Assembly: GCA_018694455.1 (NCBI GenBank)
Contig: JABHNP010000076.1
Location: 1-8,966, forward strand
Source: Planctomycetaceae bacterium
GTDB lineage: Bacteria; Planctomycetota; Planctomycetia; Pirellulales; UBA1268
Length of the DNA stretch: 8,966 nucleotides
Direction of reading: 5' to 3'
Below, piece after piece: positions 7,375 through 8,966 of the stretch; position 1 is the stretch's first letter; each line of letters starts with the position of its first letter. Made by a program: the position numbers and the translations under genes. Under the pieces are notes generated by a model. That model was not told where the DNA came from. It saw only the letters and a list, made by a program, of their open reading frames with translations, and ran no database searches.

Positions 7375-7606
7375 GTATCATCAAACGAGGCCACCCAAGG
7401 CAACCTGCCAAGAAATTACCGGCACCACATGTCCACGCCGTAGATCGGAACAATCTCCTCAAAGACAACTTCGACACTGACTTCACCGAAACAGCTTCTC
7501 TGGCTAATCCAACGATACCCAGACTACCAGATTCCGACTATCTGATCCTCCCGACAACATTTTTCACGCACGATTTCACAAGTATTCCATTGTGCCGAAA
7601 CACCTA

Positions 7607-7635
7607 TTGAGCTGAGTTCACTTCACTACTTAAAT
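7607..7635 (+). promoter_or_regulatory. Candidate promoter for the double sulfotransferase gene
   Basis: TTGAGC (7607-7612) and TTAAAT (7630-7635) are separated by exactly 17 bases, each a 4/6 match to consensus. The implied leader is about 80 bases and would contain the stem at 7685-7720. Pattern match only. Confidence 0.25.
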
Positions 7636-7684
7636 TCCCGAAGAGTATGGGTCACCAATGAATAGAGAAAATTCGTATCAAGTC

Positions 7685-7720
7685 GGGCGAATTAGCTGAA
7701 CAGATCGAATCGCGTCGCCC
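7685..7720 (+). promoter_or_regulatory. GC-rich inverted repeat ending directly at the start codon
   Basis: GGGCGA (7685-7690) and TCGCCC (7715-7720) can pair perfectly across a 24-base loop, and the second arm touches ATG 7721. No Shine-Dalgarno is visible before this ATG. In RNA the stem would cover the ribosome landing site, so it may limit translation. A 6-base stem with a long loop can easily be chance. Confidence 0.22.
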
Positions 7721-8966
7721 ATGAAATACAACAACAAGAATGCGGCTATTGACTGGGGTGACCTTACCGGTGTGGTTTGTGGTGACTACGAACAGCCCAT
7801 ACACCGACCGCCTGACTTTATCGGCATCGGCGCACAGAAATCTGCAACTACGTGGTTATGGACACAGCTCCATCGAAGCCCTTCAGTAGCAATGCCACCT
7901 ATCAAAGAACTTCATTATTTCGATCGTCAACTTCCAGCAAGTCCTTTTCCGTCTGCAAATGCTTTGACACGACTCTCAGACAACACCTGGAAAAATCAAA
8001 TATGTGACGCGTTACGCCATGCCGTTGAATCTGACGACAAAAGTCGCATACGCCAACTTATGCATTACTACTTTGCAGATTGGAATGACGCTTGGTACTG
8101 CGAGCTTTTTGGGCTTACTCCTCCTCATCAAATTACCGGTGAAATTACACCTCGGTATGCAATTTGTGATGACAAAAGCGTTCAGCACATGGCCGCTATA
8201 GCTCCTCATGCAAAACTCATTTTTTGTATCCGAAATCCGATTGATCGGTTCTGGTCGCAGTGTCTCATGAAATATCGCTTTGGGACACTAGCACCTGGAG
8301 CACCAGCTGCCATGGCGTTTTTCAATACACTCAATGGAAAACCCCGAGGACACTACTCAGAGACACTCCTCCGTTTCTCCAAGTGGTTTGATCCCAAACA
8401 AATACTGATCGTATTTTATGATGCCATTGCCCGCTATCCCCAGCAAACACTCGATGAAATTCATGACTTCCTTGACATTCCTCGGTACGAACATCAAGAC
8501 TCGTGCAAGCTTTCAGTCAACAACGCAACAAATGATGAGGGCATACCAAGTGAACTTCGGGCACGAGTAGCGGCTTCATACAGGCATGAATTGCATTGCC
8601 TCCATGATACCTTCGGTGGGCACACCTCCTCGTGGCTTGAAACAACACCTCCACCAAACATTTTTCCAGAGAAAATGGCCGCTCCCCCGTGTACGTTACG
8701 ACTTAAAGAACAACATCTCGTAGCTTTTGACAGACTTCTTCAACCTCGGCGTGAGCGGAAAAAAAATAAATTCAAACTATTCTGCCTTTCCATGCAGCGA
8801 AGCGGGACGACTTCGACTGGTGACTGGCTCGAGTCTCACGGCCTCATAAGAGCCGGATCACCAACCTCGACGAGGTTAGAGTGGAGCCGCTCATGGTTCG
8901 ATGGAGAACTGGATCTCGTTTTCGACAATGAAGAGTTTAAGAATGCTGAAATTCTCGAAGACGACC
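7721..8966 (+). CDS. Double-domain sulfotransferase (3' end cut by the window edge)
   Basis: The frame is open for 415 codons from ATG 7721 to the right edge. Domain 1 (about 30-307) is a complete PAPS sulfotransferase. It has 5'-phosphosulfate loop DFIGIGAQKSATTWLW (32-47), KELHYFD (62-68), the GEITPRYAI stretch near 141-149, 3'-phosphate segment LIFCIRNPIDRFWSQ (166-180), and the common C-terminal end at 291-306. A linker with a basic run (PRRERKKNK, 342-350) leads to a second P-loop, LFCLSMQRSGTTSTGDWL (353-370). This is then followed by WSRSWFDGELDLVFDNEEF (about 387-405), which by recall marks a different family of bacterial sulfotransferases; the rest lies outside. No stop or frameshift separates the domains. 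An in-frame Met at residue 319 (base 8675) could be a weak internal start. An in-frame TGA lies a short way before ATG 7721, so the N-terminus is fixed unless GTG at residue 18 is used. It would act in the cytoplasm on the polysaccharide or its precursor. Confidence 0.85.
   Translation, partial: MKYNNKNAAIDWGDLTGVVCGDYEQPIHRPPDFIGIGAQKSATTWLWTQLHRSPSVAMPPIKELHYFDRQLPASPFPSANALTRLSDNTWKNQICDALRHAVESDDKSRIRQLMHYYFADWNDAWYCELFGLTPPHQITGEITPRYAICDDKSVQHMAAIAPHAKLIFCIRNPIDRFWSQCLMKYRFGTLAPGAPAAMAFFNTLNGKPRGHYSETLLRFSKWFDPKQILIVFYDAIARYPQQTLDEIHDFLDIPRYEHQDSCKLSVNNATNDEGIPSELRARVAASYRHELHCLHDTFGGHTSSWLETTPPPNIFPEKMAAPPCTLRLKEQHLVAFDRLLQPRRERKKNKFKLFCLSMQRSGTTSTGDWLESHGLIRAGSPTSTRLEWSRSWFDGELDLVFDNEEFKNAEILEDD

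Larger units (their letters stand above)
7173..7720. other. Divergent spacer, 548 bases, with a short tandem array but no convincing gene
   Basis: This separates the GT2 start (minus) from the double sulfotransferase start (plus). It contains the 13-base array at 7321-7374, an inverted repeat at 7219-7241, and a possible promoter and stem before 7721. A plus-strand frame is open for 81 codons from 7365 to 7607 (TGA 7608) but has no usable early start codon and its translation is unfamiliar. It may be a decayed gene end or chance. Confidence 0.6.

Overview
The window is a piece of a bacterial polysaccharide biosynthesis locus in which glycosyltransferase genes alternate with PAPS-dependent sulfotransferase genes. 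It holds seven protein-coding genes, two of them cut by the window edges. I see no tRNA, rRNA, CRISPR array or insertion sequence. The host is a bacterium of middling GC content (estimated by eye at a little under 50%). The protein families fit a Gram-negative surface or exopolysaccharide locus. Several sulfotransferases, single-gene transcription units and long spacers would suit a marine planctomycete or proteobacterium, but the phylum cannot be settled from this sequence.

Layout. (1) Positions 1-3478, all on the minus strand and read right to left: a WsaF-type glycosyltransferase, a GT4-type glycosyltransferase 14 bases after it, and a SAM-dependent methyltransferase whose start overlaps the GT4 stop by 8 bases and whose 3' end lies beyond the left edge. 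This is a clear three-gene operon. (2) A 477-base divergent spacer. (3) 3956-4921, plus strand: a sulfotransferase carrying a perfect in-frame 15-base tandem repeat (pentapeptide NDRIA) near its C-terminus. (4) A 299-base convergent spacer. (5) 5221-7172, minus strand: a GT2 glycosyltransferase followed by an RgpF-type (rhamnan synthesis F) protein, 23 bases apart. (6) A 548-base divergent spacer containing a perfect 13-base repeat present four times. (7) 7721 to the right edge, plus strand: a large open frame with a complete sulfotransferase domain joined in frame to the start of a second sulfotransferase of a different family. The coordinate 7721 is the only ATG after an in-frame stop.

How the genes may work together. 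WsaF-like and RgpF-like proteins are known from rhamnose-containing glycan loci (S-layer glycans, streptococcal rhamnan, ABC-exported O-antigens). With the GT2 and GT4 enzymes they would assemble a heteropolysaccharide at the cytoplasmic membrane. The methyltransferase could methylate a sugar or cap a chain, and the sulfotransferases would add sulfate esters. The inferred product is therefore a sulfated, possibly deoxyhexose-rich surface or exopolysaccharide. No sugar-nucleotide synthesis, polymerase, flippase or ABC exporter gene is in the window, so the locus must extend further or be scattered. The points most worth following are the double-headed sulfotransferase, the two perfect short tandem arrays, and the strict split of glycosyltransferases (minus strand) and sulfotransferases (plus strand).
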